The notes beneath the pieces were generated by a model. That model was not told the DNA's origin. It saw only the letters and a list, made by a program, of their open reading frames with translations, and ran no database searches. A stretch of 64,000 nucleotides of DNA from an uncultured Prevotellaceae bacterium (lineage in GTDB: Bacteria; Bacteroidota; Bacteroidia; Bacteroidales; Bacteroidaceae), in NCBI GenBank assembly GCA_900318815.1, contig ONMA01000010.1, forward strand, positions 179,834 through 243,833, given 5' to 3'. Positions 53,216-62,709 of this stretch are shown here, one piece after another. A program made the translations under genes and the position numbers. Numbering within the stretch: the first letter of the stretch is position 1; the number at the start of each line of letters is the position of its first letter.

Positions 53216-55092
53216 TCGGCCAGTTCTTTTAGTGCCCGTATGAGCTGGTTATTGTCTTCGGTGTCGCGTACTGACACGCGAATATAGTTCCTTCCCTGCA
53301 GGTAGTTCTTCGAATTGCAGTCCTTCACCATGATTTCGTAGTCGGCCAGCAGACGCTCTGTGAGCTCAGCCGAGGTGAAGCGGCTGGTCACTTCCATGCA
53401 GAAGTAGTTGGCCTGCGAGGGGATGACACGCAGATAGGGTATCTCACGCAGCAGCTTTTCAAAGCGGTTGCGCTCGGCGATGAACTGGTAGCAGGCACGC
53501 TTATAATCTTCCTCATACTTTCCGAATATCTGCAAATAGAACTCGGCAAACGAGTTGATGTTCCAGATGGCCACGTCGCGCTTCACCCAGTCTATCAGCT
53601 CCCTATCAGCACTCACCAAGACACCCAGTCGCAAGCCCGGCACGCCATACGACTTCGAGATGCTCTTCATCACCACCAACTGCGGGTTCTGCTCCAGGAG
53701 GTCGTTCATAATCATCGAGTTCTGCTCGAAGCCGTCGCTGAAGTCTACGAACGACTCGTCGATGATGAGTCGCACGCCCTGTGCCTTGCTCCATTCGCAG
53801 AGCCTCAACAACCCGCTCTTCGGAATGAAGTTGCCCGAAGGGTTGTCAGGATTGATGAGCAACAGCGTGGCGATGTCCTTCCCGCCGAAGAACGCCATCA
53901 GGTCGTCTTCAGTGTATTTCAGGTCGCGGTTATCAGGGAAGTAGGACACTATCTGCTCGCTGTTCAGCCGATGCGGGTATTCCTCGAACGTGGGATAGAC
54001 CACCCCAATCCTGCCCTCGGTATGCTCCATCAGGCTCTTGATCAGTTCGGCGGCACCATTACCCACCACGGTGTACTCCTGCCTGACCCCGAAGTACTTG
54101 CCGGCCAACAGCTGCATCACCATCATGCCCGACGGATATTCGGTCAGCAACGTGTCGAAGTTGGCTCGCAGTTCGTCTTTCATCCGGGGCGTGGGGAAGT
54201 AGGGATTCACCAGATAGCAATAGTCCAGCATCTTGGGGAAACGCCAGTGGCCGCCATAGCGGTAGTTGAAGCGGCGCAGCATCTCGTCGCCCTCGGCAAA
54301 GATGGTCTCGGCAATGTCCAAGTCCTGTACGTCGTCAATCTCATACCACTTCTCCTTCCCTATCGGGAGTGCCTTCAGTTCCACGTCGTCGATGAGCGTA
54401 ATCACGCGCAGCACCTGCTCGTAATATTCGTTCAGTCCCATCGCCTTTGAGTAGGCATCGAGGAAAGGCACATACTTCTGCCTTGAGAACTCCTTCGAGA
54501 ACTTGTAGATGTTCACCGTCTTGTAGTACTGATCTACGTCACCGTAGCGGAACGCCTTCTTCGGAACGAAGCTCACGATGTTGTTGTCGTCGTCGATGCG
54601 CACCATCGTGCCGTCCATCCAGGTCTCGTACTTGGCCACAAGTGCCAGGTTGGGATAGGGATTTTCCACAATCATGGGGATGAGCCTGTCGCTGAAGATC
54701 AGGTCGCTCTCAATGAGCAGCGTGTCGTCCTCCTGCAACTTGTCCTTCACCAAGGCCAGCGAATAAATGTTGTTGGTCTTGTCGTAGATGGGATTCTCGG
54801 CGAACTCTATGCGAAGCTTCCTCTCTCCTCTCTCCTCTCTCCTCTCTCCTCTCTCCACTTTCCACTTTCCACTCTCCACTCTCCACTTTCCACTCTCCAC
54901 TAAATAATCTTTCAGTTCCTTCCCTTTATAGCCCACGACGATGATGACGCGCTCCAATGGCTGCTCTGCCAACTGACTTAGCAGCCGGTCAATGAGTCTT
55001 ACGCCATTGACCGCCACCATGCACTTCGTGTTCTCCTTTGTCAGTTCTCCAAGTCTGCGGCCCATTCCAGCCGCCAAGATGATTGCCTGCAT
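53212..55092 (-). CDS. Bifunctional NTP (cytidylyl)transferase - class I/II aminotransferase
   Basis: 626 residues. N-terminal LicC-like nucleotidyltransferase (1 to about 255): ILAAGMGRRLGELT, IESDLIFSD, YEIDDVQDLD. C-terminal PLP enzyme of the HisC/CobD type (about 265-626): NPDNPSGNF, IIDESFVDF and the PLP lysine in SISKSYGVPGLRLG. CobD relatives decarboxylate phospho-threonine or transaminate, so the fusion could make and activate an amino-alcohol phosphate such as phosphoethanolamine. Residues about 64-91 are a GA-rich repeat insert (VESGKWRVESGKWKVERGE), encoded at 54820-54901. Confidence 0.85.
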   Translation of the reverse strand: MQAIILAAGMGRRLGELTKENTKCMVAVNGVRLIDRLLSQLAEQPLERVIIVVGYKGKELKDYLVESGKWRVESGKWKVERGERREERGERKLRIEFAENPIYDKTNNIYSLALVKDKLQEDDTLLIESDLIFSDRLIPMIVENPYPNLALVAKYETWMDGTMVRIDDDNNIVSFVPKKAFRYGDVDQYYKTVNIYKFSKEFSRQKYVPFLDAYSKAMGLNEYYEQVLRVITLIDDVELKALPIGKEKWYEIDDVQDLDIAETIFAEGDEMLRRFNYRYGGHWRFPKMLDYCYLVNPYFPTPRMKDELRANFDTLLTEYPSGMMVMQLLAGKYFGVRQEYTVVGNGAAELIKSLMEHTEGRIGVVYPTFEEYPHRLNSEQIVSYFPDNRDLKYTEDDLMAFFGGKDIATLLLINPDNPSGNFIPKSGLLRLCEWSKAQGVRLIIDESFVDFSDGFEQNSMIMNDLLEQNPQLVVMKSISKSYGVPGLRLGVLVSADRELIDWVKRDVAIWNINSFAEFYLQIFGKYEEDYKRACYQFIAERNRFEKLLREIPYLRVIPSQANYFCMEVTSRFTSAELTERLLADYEIMVKDCNSKNYLQGRNYIRVSVRDTEDNNQLIRALKELAE

Positions 55093-55155
55093 ATTGTCTG
55101 TTTTTTGTTGATAATCTGTCTATCACGGTTACATATTCTCATGTCTTGCCCGCGC

Positions 55156-56598
55156 TTAGTGTTCAAATAGTCTGTCGAGTGTGACCACCCTCTGGAACAC
55201 GCCGCTGTGCAGGCCATACTTTAGGCCGTAAGTGGTGACGAGGGTCATCTGCACATTATATCGACGACCTACGTGTTCGGCCATCCAGTTCAGCCGTTCG
55301 CGGAGCTTCATCGCGTAGTCTTGCTTCACCTCAAACTCTGTACTGACGAACTTCATCTCGCAGAGACTGACCACCCTGTCTGAACGGTCGATAATAAGGT
55401 CTATCTGCATTCCCTTCTCCCCTTCCATGCCACGCAACGTCCACGGTGCGTTCTCAGAAGCAACGCCTGCAATGTCGAGAGCCGCCTTCACTTGCGGGAT
55501 GTGTATCAGGCAGGCATTCTCGAAGGCCAACCCTCGCCAGGTGTTCAGCGACGGCAGGTTCTCGTTGTCTTGCCAGAAGTTCTCGCTTCTGTTCCGACCT
55601 TCCACCTGACTGAGGTAGAAGAGACAGAAGGGATCGGCGAGACGGTAAAGCAGGTTCCGCTTGTTGTTCTCGAAGGGACGGTAGCACACGATGAAGTCGC
55701 TGGCCTCCAATGCCCGCAGCACCTCGGTCAACCTTTTGCCCGAAGGGATGCCCGTCTGCCGGGATATTTCCTCACGGCTGTAGCCGCAATGCCGCTTTGC
55801 CAAGAGCTTGACCACGGCCTTGTAGCTATCGGGCGAGCGGAAGATAGAGTTGAAGAGCCTGTCAAACTCATCTTTCAGTTTAGCCTTCCGATTGAAATAC
55901 AGGCGGTCGAGAACCTGCGCCAAGCTTAATCCCTGCTGGACGTAGCTCAAATACATGGGAATACCGCCAACAGCCATATACAGCTGAAGAATGTCATAGC
56001 GCGACAGCGTAACACCCTGTTCCTGCAATAGCAGCTCTGTTTCGTGCAACGTAAACGGTGACAACTGTATCTCGGCATTCACGCGGTCGTATAGCCCTCC
56101 ATACGAGTTGATGAGATTATCCTGAATCCACGACGTGGCCGAGCCGCACACAATCACCATCAGGTTGTCCTGTCCTGCTGCCCAGCCGTTCCAGAAATGC
56201 TCGAAGGCAGTAATGAAAGCCGACCGTGGCGTATCCATCCACGGCATCTCGTCGATAAATACCACCTGCCGCTTGTCTTTGTCCTGTTGCTCTAAGAGAG
56301 CCGTCAGACGGTCGAAGGCCTCCATCCAACCCTTTGGTCGTGACGTTGTCTTTGCCCCGTAACGAATCAGGCTTGAGTTGAAAGCGGTCAACTGTGCCTC
56401 CAGCTGATTCGTTTCCTCCAGTTCTAAGGGCGACACTCCTGTATGGTAGAAGGCGAAATAATCCTTGAACAGTTCACGAACCAGATAGGTCTTACCCACT
56501 CGCCGACGGCCATAGACAGCCACCAACTGTGCCTGTCTGCGGCGGAAGATGCTCATCAGCTCCTCCGCCTCCCGTGTGCGTCCGATGATAGTACTCAT
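55156..56598 (-). CDS. ATPase of the DUF234 type with C-terminal PD-(D/E)XK-like domain (paralog 2)
   Basis: 480 residues from ATG 56598; the frame continues upstream through promoter and repeats but lacks family sequence there. IIGRTREAEEL opening, Walker A GRRRVGKT (30-37), Walker B VVFIDEMP, and near the C-terminus QIDLIIDRSD...CEMKF, the PD-(D/E)XK-like core. About 40 percent like paralog 1 by eye. Preceded by a promoter overlapped by an alternating inverted repeat of its own. Confidence 0.8.
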   Translation of the reverse strand: MSTIIGRTREAEELMSIFRRRQAQLVAVYGRRRVGKTYLVRELFKDYFAFYHTGVSPLELEETNQLEAQLTAFNSSLIRYGAKTTSRPKGWMEAFDRLTALLEQQDKDKRQVVFIDEMPWMDTPRSAFITAFEHFWNGWAAGQDNLMVIVCGSATSWIQDNLINSYGGLYDRVNAEIQLSPFTLHETELLLQEQGVTLSRYDILQLYMAVGGIPMYLSYVQQGLSLAQVLDRLYFNRKAKLKDEFDRLFNSIFRSPDSYKAVVKLLAKRHCGYSREEISRQTGIPSGKRLTEVLRALEASDFIVCYRPFENNKRNLLYRLADPFCLFYLSQVEGRNRSENFWQDNENLPSLNTWRGLAFENACLIHIPQVKAALDIAGVASENAPWTLRGMEGEKGMQIDLIIDRSDRVVSLCEMKFVSTEFEVKQDYAMKLRERLNWMAEHVGRRYNVQMTLVTTYGLKYGLHSGVFQRVVTLDRLFEH

Positions 56599-56658
56599 AT
56601 CTTTTAGGATTGGAAGAGATTCCGACGCTTGTAGGTGTCGGAACCCAGTTCGTGCCTG

Positions 56659-56690
56659 CAAAAATACGCTTTTTCCACGAAACGGCCAAA
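56659..56690 (-). promoter_or_regulatory. Promoter of ATPase paralog 2, with repeat copy in the spacer
   Basis: TTTG (56690-56687), 20 nt, TATTTTTG (56666-56659). The spacer itself holds GTTTCGTGG, half of the upstream inverted repeat. Confidence 0.7.
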
Positions 56691-56800
56691 CAAAATGAAA
56701 ACAAAATCGTCCACGGAACGGCAAATTGTCCGTTTCGTGGACGATTAAGCAAAGACTAATCGTCCACGAAACCACATTTTTATCGTTTCGTGGACGATTA
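56671..56800. repeat. Alternating copies of an ATCGTCCACGAAAC inverted repeat
   Basis: Copies: partial 56674-56684 (CCACGAAACGG), 56704-56721 (ATCGTCCACGGAACGG), 56728-56747 (GTTTCGTGGACGATTA), 56758-56773 (TAATCGTCCACGAAAC), 56782-56800 (ATCGTTTCGTGGACGATTA). Orientation alternates from the second copy on. Same architecture as 1463-1562 but different sequence. Confidence 0.9.
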
Positions 56801-56860
56801 TACGGCTGTTTGTCCGCAACTTCACAGCATTTTACGGTTTATCCCGCCTGCGAACCGACA

Positions 56861-58405
56861 TCAATTGTCCGTCGGTCTGCCGCCGTCGCGATAGTTCACG
56901 GGCGTGCCATCTTTCTTCAGTTCACTCGCCATTCGCTGCGGCGACAGCTCCACGGGGCCGCGCATCAGTTCGGGCACGTTGTAGCTCTTCAGCAGCTGGT
57001 GGTGGTAGTCGGGATCTTCGGAAGGCAGCTCGAAAGGCTTCGCCCCATGACCATCCTCGTCGATATGGGCAATGAAAGGCCGGGTGAACACCCCGTCGTT
57101 ACGCCGCGACGAGAAGACAATCCACCGTCCGTTCGACGACCAGGAGTGATAGCTCTCCGTGTCGGAGGAGTTGCATTCTACCAAGGGCCTCGCAACATCC
57201 CCCTCGGAAGCAGTAGTAGGAGCCAGCCACAAGTCGGCATCATGGTGCCAGATGTGGAAGCAGCCCCACTCGCCCAGCGTGAAGAGCAGCCAACGGCCGT
57301 CGGGCGAGATGCGCGGCAACGTGGCACTCTTGCCTAATGTGTCGGCACAGAACACCATCTCGCGCGGGCCGAACTGGTGGGTGTCCGTGTTGAACGACTT
57401 CCGGTAGATGTTATACTTCACCTCGCGGGAACGCAAGGTAATCTCGCTCACATCCACGCTGTCGGCCAGATACTCGAAATGGGCGCTGCAGAAGTAGAGC
57501 CAACGGCCATCGGGCGACCAGGAGGGAAACACCTCCAGCTCGTCGGGCTGCTGTTCAATGGTACGCACCTCATGCTTGTCCACATCATACAGTATCAAGT
57601 CGCTCTCCGAGTCGAGCACCTCAATCTTGTTCGGGTCGGCAGTATGGAAGCTCTGCATGGTCTTGTTGGTCGAGTAGGCAATGAGCTTCAGCCACGGGTG
57701 CCAGGCAGGATAGACACCCGCCGAGAGCAGCGAGTCGTGCTGCATGTTGACTTTCTCCACCCGTCCGTCGTAGACAATGATGGTGCCGCCATGATTCTGG
57801 CGGGCATGGAACTGCATGCGCCCCGGGTCATATTGCTGGTAGCTGTGGCAGTTCACGCACTGTCCGCCTGCCTCGGTCGAACAGAGCATGTTGTCTACGA
57901 TGACCCGCTCTTCAAAGGTTTCCAGACAACGCTGGTTGATGGTCAACTCCTCGTAGGCCACAAACGACGGCGAGATAAACCTGTAGCTGAGCCACGGATC
58001 GATGCTGTCGGCTGAGACGTGGATGGCAAAAGGCTTGAAGCGCGTCCACAGCCCTCCCTTCTTCGCATACACCTCCACGGCGATATCCTTGTCCTTGGCG
58101 TGAGCTAATAGTTGCCGCCACGCATCCGTGTCGGGCCTCACCTTCAGCCCGCCGCACAGGATTTCCTCTCCTTCAGCCGAGAAGCGCGTCACCACCTCGT
58201 CGCCGCCCGAGAGCAGTTCGAAATGAAGCGGAGCCATGTTCACCGGCACAGTCACGTCGATGTAGTCGGGATATATCTTGGGATACGCCTGTAGCTCGCG
58301 GTACTGCCCAGGCACCTGTACACGCTGGCACGACAGCAGACACAACAACACCAACCAACATACCACCGCGCCACAGCACCTCAGAAAACCTGTCCTTCTT
58401 TCCAT
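56861..58405 (-). CDS. TolB-like beta-propeller lipoprotein with a c-type heme site
   Basis: 514 residues. Lipobox LLSC (C26), an N-terminal Ig-like region, then CVNCH (183-187), one c-type heme site, then WD40/PD40 blades: FPSWSPDGRWLYF, RISPDGRWLLFTL, YHSWSSNGRWIVFSS. The heme would be attached by the CcsBA system, which is encoded at 9.3 kb. Function unknown; outer-membrane or periplasmic electron or sensor role is an inference. It starts 4 nt after the DUF6057 gene, so the two form a unit. Confidence 0.8.
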   Translation of the reverse strand: MERRTGFLRCCGAVVCWLVLLCLLSCQRVQVPGQYRELQAYPKIYPDYIDVTVPVNMAPLHFELLSGGDEVVTRFSAEGEEILCGGLKVRPDTDAWRQLLAHAKDKDIAVEVYAKKGGLWTRFKPFAIHVSADSIDPWLSYRFISPSFVAYEELTINQRCLETFEERVIVDNMLCSTEAGGQCVNCHSYQQYDPGRMQFHARQNHGGTIIVYDGRVEKVNMQHDSLLSAGVYPAWHPWLKLIAYSTNKTMQSFHTADPNKIEVLDSESDLILYDVDKHEVRTIEQQPDELEVFPSWSPDGRWLYFCSAHFEYLADSVDVSEITLRSREVKYNIYRKSFNTDTHQFGPREMVFCADTLGKSATLPRISPDGRWLLFTLGEWGCFHIWHHDADLWLAPTTASEGDVARPLVECNSSDTESYHSWSSNGRWIVFSSRRNDGVFTRPFIAHIDEDGHGAKPFELPSEDPDYHHQLLKSYNVPELMRGPVELSPQRMASELKKDGTPVNYRDGGRPTDN

Positions 58406-58409
58406 TCGC

Positions 58410-60425
58410 TTAGGGTTCTATGTAGTTATAATGGTTGAAATAGAAATCATAGTAATAGGTGTGGCAGAAACGCTCGCGCACCAACGGGGCTATCTGCTCT
58501 GCCGTCTTCCCCTGCTGCTGATAGCGGCCCACGATGCCGGCAAAGCTCTCATAGTCGCTCACCACCATCGGGTCGAAAGATGTATGGCTCATGTCGATGC
58601 GATTCAGATGGCCGAACAGGCACGCCGCTTCCTGATAGTGACGGGGGGCGCGCTGCCCTCGGTGCAGCTCGGTATAGCGGTAGAACAATTTCCAGAACAG
58701 CGGCATGTTCTTGGTCTGCATGGCCGCTATCATCATTTGCTCGTGCAGGAGCGGGGTGAGCGGCTCTGCCGTGCAGAAGTGTTCTAAGAGGAACTGCTCC
58801 ATCTGCGCCTGGTCGGCAGTAAGGAAGTTGTCGCGTCGCTGCATCTTCATGATGGTTTGCAGCTCCGGGTCTTTCCTGATGAGTTCCGGATTGTGTACAT
58901 ACTCAATATACTTGCCCGCCCAGGCCCGATGGAAGTCGGTGGTGCGAAGCAAGAGCAGGTACTGCCTGGCGGCTTCCAGCTCGCCATTCAGCAGCGAGCA
59001 TTTCACCATAAGCTTCAGTTTCTCCACCGTCCAGCCATATTCCACGCCATCCTCCATGCACCAGCGATAGCAGTAGTTGGGTACGCCATATTGCAGATAG
59101 AGCTGGCGACCCACGGTGTGAACCAGACGCACGGGGAACGGCGCGTCGGGCCGTTGCTTGCCGTTGGGATAGCGGAACATCTCCTCGCCCTGCCTACCTA
59201 AGCGGGCGAGTGCCAGGTTCTGCATCATGCAGACGGAACGGGTAGGCTCGTCCTTCACCTTGGCCGCAGTCGCTAACACCTGCGTCCAGTCTTGCTGTTC
59301 CACGCTGCGCCACATCGACAGCTCGCGGTGGAAGTTGTCATCCTTGTACCAGAAGACAACGACTCCCGCCAGCGTGAGGCCCAGCACTCCCCTGACCAAC
59401 CATGTACAGCCCTGCTCTTTCTTCATAGCCGCCTTCACGTCCGATGCCGTCGCGGTCGGCGGTTCTCCCGCCGACACCATTGATGCCTTCACGTCCGATG
59501 CCGCCGCGGTCGGCGGTTCTCCCGCCGACACCATCCGCTGATACCCTGCGGCCATCATCCCCGTACTGCCCAGCATGACAATATAGGGGATGTAATAGGC
59601 AAAGAGACGCTGCTGCATATAGCTGAACACGGGCAGCCCCGTCCAGTAGACGTTCACGATGTTGGTTTCGTGGTAGAGGGCATGATAGCACACCAACGGC
59701 ACAGCAATCACTGCAACCACCGCCGACAGGCTGTCTGCCACGCGATAGCGCTCCATGCGCCATGCCATGAGGCCCATCAGCACGCTGCCCCAGAGTCCAT
59801 AGAACCCGAACAGCACGTAGCCGACGCTCGTAGCCAACCATATAAACAAGGTGGGCAGGAAGGCTTTCCTCGGCAGACCGCGATAGATCCACGTCAGGCC
59901 CGTAGCCACCAGCATGCCGATGGTAGCATCGAAGAAGTAGCCGCGCAGCTTCAGGAAGTAGATCCAGTAGCCCAGGCAGGTGTTGGCCGTCAGCAGGCAC
60001 GCCACGGGCACCAGCGTCATGGGCATCCATTCGTCCGTGATGCGGAAGGCCCGCTTCAGCAGGAGCATCAAAAAAGCCCAGAGCAGGCACAGCAGGCCCG
60101 CTCCGAGCAAGGGGTAATAAAGGTATTGCGTCAGGTAGGCTCCCATCCACGTCAGCAGTCCGCCCGAGGCCACCATGCACTGCCGGAGGAACAAGGACGT
60201 GTGCAGAAACAGGTTCTGCTCCTGTATGCGATACAGATAGTCCGACTCAAACACCGTCAGCAGCACCGCCACAACCGGCAACACCGCAAAAGGAAGAAGG
60301 ACCTGCGCGGAACGGTCGCGCCTTGCGGTTCTCCCGCAAGAAAGAACGGAACGGTCGCGCCTTGCGGTTCTCCCGCAAGGCCTGTCCTGCGTTCCCGCCG
60401 CAAAAGGAAGAAGCCACTTTCTCAA
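58410..60425 (-). CDS. DUF6057-like multi-pass membrane protein with repeat inserts
   Basis: About 671 residues, with about ten membrane segments in the first half and a helical, TPR-like soluble second half. The start is uncertain: TTG 60425 gives RKWLLPF. Two pairs of in-frame duplications occur: CGRTARRDRS twice near the N-terminus (13-codon period, 60309-60379) and SAGEPPTAxASDVKAxM twice in a loop (18-codon period, 59431-59534). Both pairs share the core GCGGGAGAACCGC at DNA level. Adjacent to the heme-propeller lipoprotein, as I recall for other Bacteroidales. Confidence 0.6.
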   Translation of the reverse strand: MRKWLLPFAAGTQDRPCGRTARRDRSVLSCGRTARRDRSAQVLLPFAVLPVVAVLLTVFESDYLYRIQEQNLFLHTSLFLRQCMVASGGLLTWMGAYLTQYLYYPLLGAGLLCLLWAFLMLLLKRAFRITDEWMPMTLVPVACLLTANTCLGYWIYFLKLRGYFFDATIGMLVATGLTWIYRGLPRKAFLPTLFIWLATSVGYVLFGFYGLWGSVLMGLMAWRMERYRVADSLSAVVAVIAVPLVCYHALYHETNIVNVYWTGLPVFSYMQQRLFAYYIPYIVMLGSTGMMAAGYQRMVSAGEPPTAAASDVKASMVSAGEPPTATASDVKAAMKKEQGCTWLVRGVLGLTLAGVVVFWYKDDNFHRELSMWRSVEQQDWTQVLATAAKVKDEPTRSVCMMQNLALARLGRQGEEMFRYPNGKQRPDAPFPVRLVHTVGRQLYLQYGVPNYCYRWCMEDGVEYGWTVEKLKLMVKCSLLNGELEAARQYLLLLRTTDFHRAWAGKYIEYVHNPELIRKDPELQTIMKMQRRDNFLTADQAQMEQFLLEHFCTAEPLTPLLHEQMMIAAMQTKNMPLFWKLFYRYTELHRGQRAPRHYQEAACLFGHLNRIDMSHTSFDPMVVSDYESFAGIVGRYQQQGKTAEQIAPLVRERFCHTYYYDFYFNHYNYIEP

Positions 60426-60453
60426 TGCTCAATTTTCATTTATCAAGGTTCCA

Positions 60454-62586
60454 TCATCCCACCTGACTGCCAGGCCGCACGTCCTTCGTGGTGGTGACCA
60501 CGCTGAGCGACTCGTCGGCGTCAACGGCACTGAGAATCATGCCCTGGCTCTCGATGCCCATCATCTTTCGCGGAGCAAAGTTGGCCACGAACAGGATGCG
60601 GCGTCCTATCAGCTCGGCGGGGTTCTCGTAGAACTGGGCAATGCCCGAGCAGATGGTGCGGTCGGTGCCCGTCCCGTCATCGATGGTAAACTGCAAAAGC
60701 TTCTTCGACTTCTTCACCGGCTGGCAGTCCTTCACCAGTCCCACGCGGATGTCCAGTTTCTCAAAGTCCTCGAAGCTCACGGTGTCCTTGATGGCAGCAG
60801 GAGTAGCCCCCCCTACTGCCCCCGAGGGGGCTTCTATGGTTTTGTTGTCAGAGGGCATATCTATTGTAGCCCCCTCGGGGGCTGAATGGGGGGCTTTCAT
60901 AGCCTCCAACTTGTCCAACTGCTTCTGTATGGTCTCGTCATCAATCTTCTCGAAGAGCAGCTGCGGCTCGTTAATCTGGTGTCCGGCGGGCAGCAGGTCG
61001 ATGCTGCCAAGCTGTTCCCAGTCCAGGTTGCTCTCGTTGATGAGCGAGCGCAGGCGGTTCGAAGAGAAGGGCAGGAACGGCTCGAAGGCAATCGAGAGGT
61101 TGGCCACCAACTGCAGGCAGATGTTCAGCACCGTCTCACAGCGCTTCGGGTCGGTCTTCCACACCTTCCACGGCTCGCACTCAGTGATGTAGCGGTTGCC
61201 TATGCGGGCCAGGTTCATGGCCTCGAACTGTGCATCGCGGAACTTGAACTGCTCCAACAGCGACTCCACTTTCTCCTTCACGTCCTTGAACTCCTCGATG
61301 GCACGCTGGTCTACCTCCAGCAACTCGCCCCTTGCGGGCACCACACCGTTCCAGTACTTCTGGGTGAGCTGCAGGGCACGGTTCACGAAGTTGCCATAGA
61401 CGGCCACCAACTCGTTGTTGTTGCGGTCCTGGAAGTCCTTCCACGTAAAGTTGTTGTCCTTGGTCTCGGGGGCATTGGCCGTGAGCACGTAGCGCAGCAC
61501 ATCCTGCTTACCGGGCATGTCTACCAGATACTCATGCAGCCAGACGGCCCAGTTGCGCGAGGTCGAAATCTTGTCGTTCTCTAAGTTCAGGAACTCGTTG
61601 GCCGGCACGTTGTCGGGCATGATGTAGCCGCCGTGGGCCTTCATCATCACGGGGAAGATAATGCAGTGGAACACGATGTTGTCCTTGCCGATGAAGTGGA
61701 TGAGTCGTGTATCCTCGTCCTGCCACCATTTCTGCCAGGTGCCCCAGCGTTGTGGGTCGCGCTCGCACAGTTCCTTGGTGTTCGACACGTAGCCGATGGG
61801 GGCGTCAAACCACACATAGAGCACCTTGCCGTCGGCTCCTTCCACGGGCACGGGGATTCCCCAGTCCAGGTCGCGCGTCATGGCGCGGGGCTGCAGGTCC
61901 ATGTCGAGCCACGACTTGCACTGGCCGTAGACGTTGGGACGCCACTCCTTGTGTTCCTCTAAGATCCACTTCTTCAGCCACTCCTGATACTCGTTCAGGG
62001 GCAGATACCAGTTCTTCGTCTCCTTCAGCACGGGCGTAGAGCCGCTGATGGTCGACTTCGGGTTAATCAGTTCCATGGGGCTCAGGTCGCGTCCGCACTT
62101 CTCGCACTGGTCGCCGTAGGCTCCCTGGTTGTGGCAGTGGGGGCACTCGCCCGTCACGTAGCGGTCGGCCAGGAACTGCTTCGCCTCCTCGTCATAGAGC
62201 TGCGTGGTGGTCTCCTCCGTCAGCTTGCCCTCGTCGTAGAGCTTGCGGAACCACTCGGCGGCAAACTGATGGTGGGTCTTGCTCGTGGTGCGGCTGTACA
62301 CGTCGAACGAGATGCCGAAGTCCTCAAACGAGTTCTTGATCATCTCGTGGTAGCGGTCCACCACGTCCTGCGGCGTAATGCCTTCCTTGCGGGCACGGAT
62401 AGTGATGGGCACGCCGTGCTCGTCGCTTCCGCCAATGAATAAGACCTCGCGCTTCTTCAGTCGAAGATAGCGCACGTAGATGTCGGCGGGTACATACACC
62501 CCAGCCAGATGACCAATATGCACACCGCCGTTGGCATACGGCAGTGCCGAGGTAACTGTGTAGCGTTTAAACTCTTTCTGTTCCAT
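60454..62586 (-). CDS. metG: Methionyl-tRNA synthetase with C-terminal tRNA-binding domain
   Basis: 710 residues. HIGH (23-26), zinc knuckle CPHC...CEKC (about 145-165), KMSKS variant KISTS in [10 protein letters not shown], anticodon domain, then an EMAP-II/Trbp111 domain from about residue 605 ([20 protein letters not shown]). The linker before that domain (about 560-597) holds SAPEGAT and EAPSGAVGG, encoded by palindromic GCCCCCGAGGGGGC and AGCCCCCTCGGGGGCT. Otherwise complete. Confidence 0.96.
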   Translation of the reverse strand: MEQKEFKRYTVTSALPYANGGVHIGHLAGVYVPADIYVRYLRLKKREVLFIGGSDEHGVPITIRARKEGITPQDVVDRYHEMIKNSFEDFGISFDVYSRTTSKTHHQFAAEWFRKLYDEGKLTEETTTQLYDEEAKQFLADRYVTGECPHCHNQGAYGDQCEKCGRDLSPMELINPKSTISGSTPVLKETKNWYLPLNEYQEWLKKWILEEHKEWRPNVYGQCKSWLDMDLQPRAMTRDLDWGIPVPVEGADGKVLYVWFDAPIGYVSNTKELCERDPQRWGTWQKWWQDEDTRLIHFIGKDNIVFHCIIFPVMMKAHGGYIMPDNVPANEFLNLENDKISTSRNWAVWLHEYLVDMPGKQDVLRYVLTANAPETKDNNFTWKDFQDRNNNELVAVYGNFVNRALQLTQKYWNGVVPARGELLEVDQRAIEEFKDVKEKVESLLEQFKFRDAQFEAMNLARIGNRYITECEPWKVWKTDPKRCETVLNICLQLVANLSIAFEPFLPFSSNRLRSLINESNLDWEQLGSIDLLPAGHQINEPQLLFEKIDDETIQKQLDKLEAMKAPHSAPEGATIDMPSDNKTIEAPSGAVGGATPAAIKDTVSFEDFEKLDIRVGLVKDCQPVKKSKKLLQFTIDDGTGTDRTICSGIAQFYENPAELIGRRILFVANFAPRKMMGIESQGMILSAVDADESLSVVTTTKDVRPGSQVG

Positions 62587-62616
62587 TCTTTTTTAGCTTT
62601 TAGTTCATTTTGCGTG

Positions 62617-62664
62617 CAAAATTACTAAAAAAAAGTGAAACTACAATCGCAGTTTCACTTTTTT
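62617..62664. promoter_or_regulatory. metG promoter overlapping a bidirectional terminator
   Basis: Minus strand TAATTTTG (62624-62617) with ATTG 19 nt upstream is the metG promoter. The stem AAAAAAGTGAAACT (62629-62642) pairs with AGTTTCACTTTTTT (62651-62664), an ideal terminator for leftward genes ending near 62710; it also spans the spacer of the promoter. Confidence 0.75.
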
Positions 62665-62709
62665 ACTATTCCTTGGACGAAATAAGAGCCATCGTTCGTT
62701 TCGTTCGGG

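Noticed and set aside
55156-56775. Longer start for ATPase paralog 2
   Set aside because: The added N-terminus is encoded by the promoter and inverted-repeat DNA and lacks family sequence; ATG 56598 matches paralog 1.
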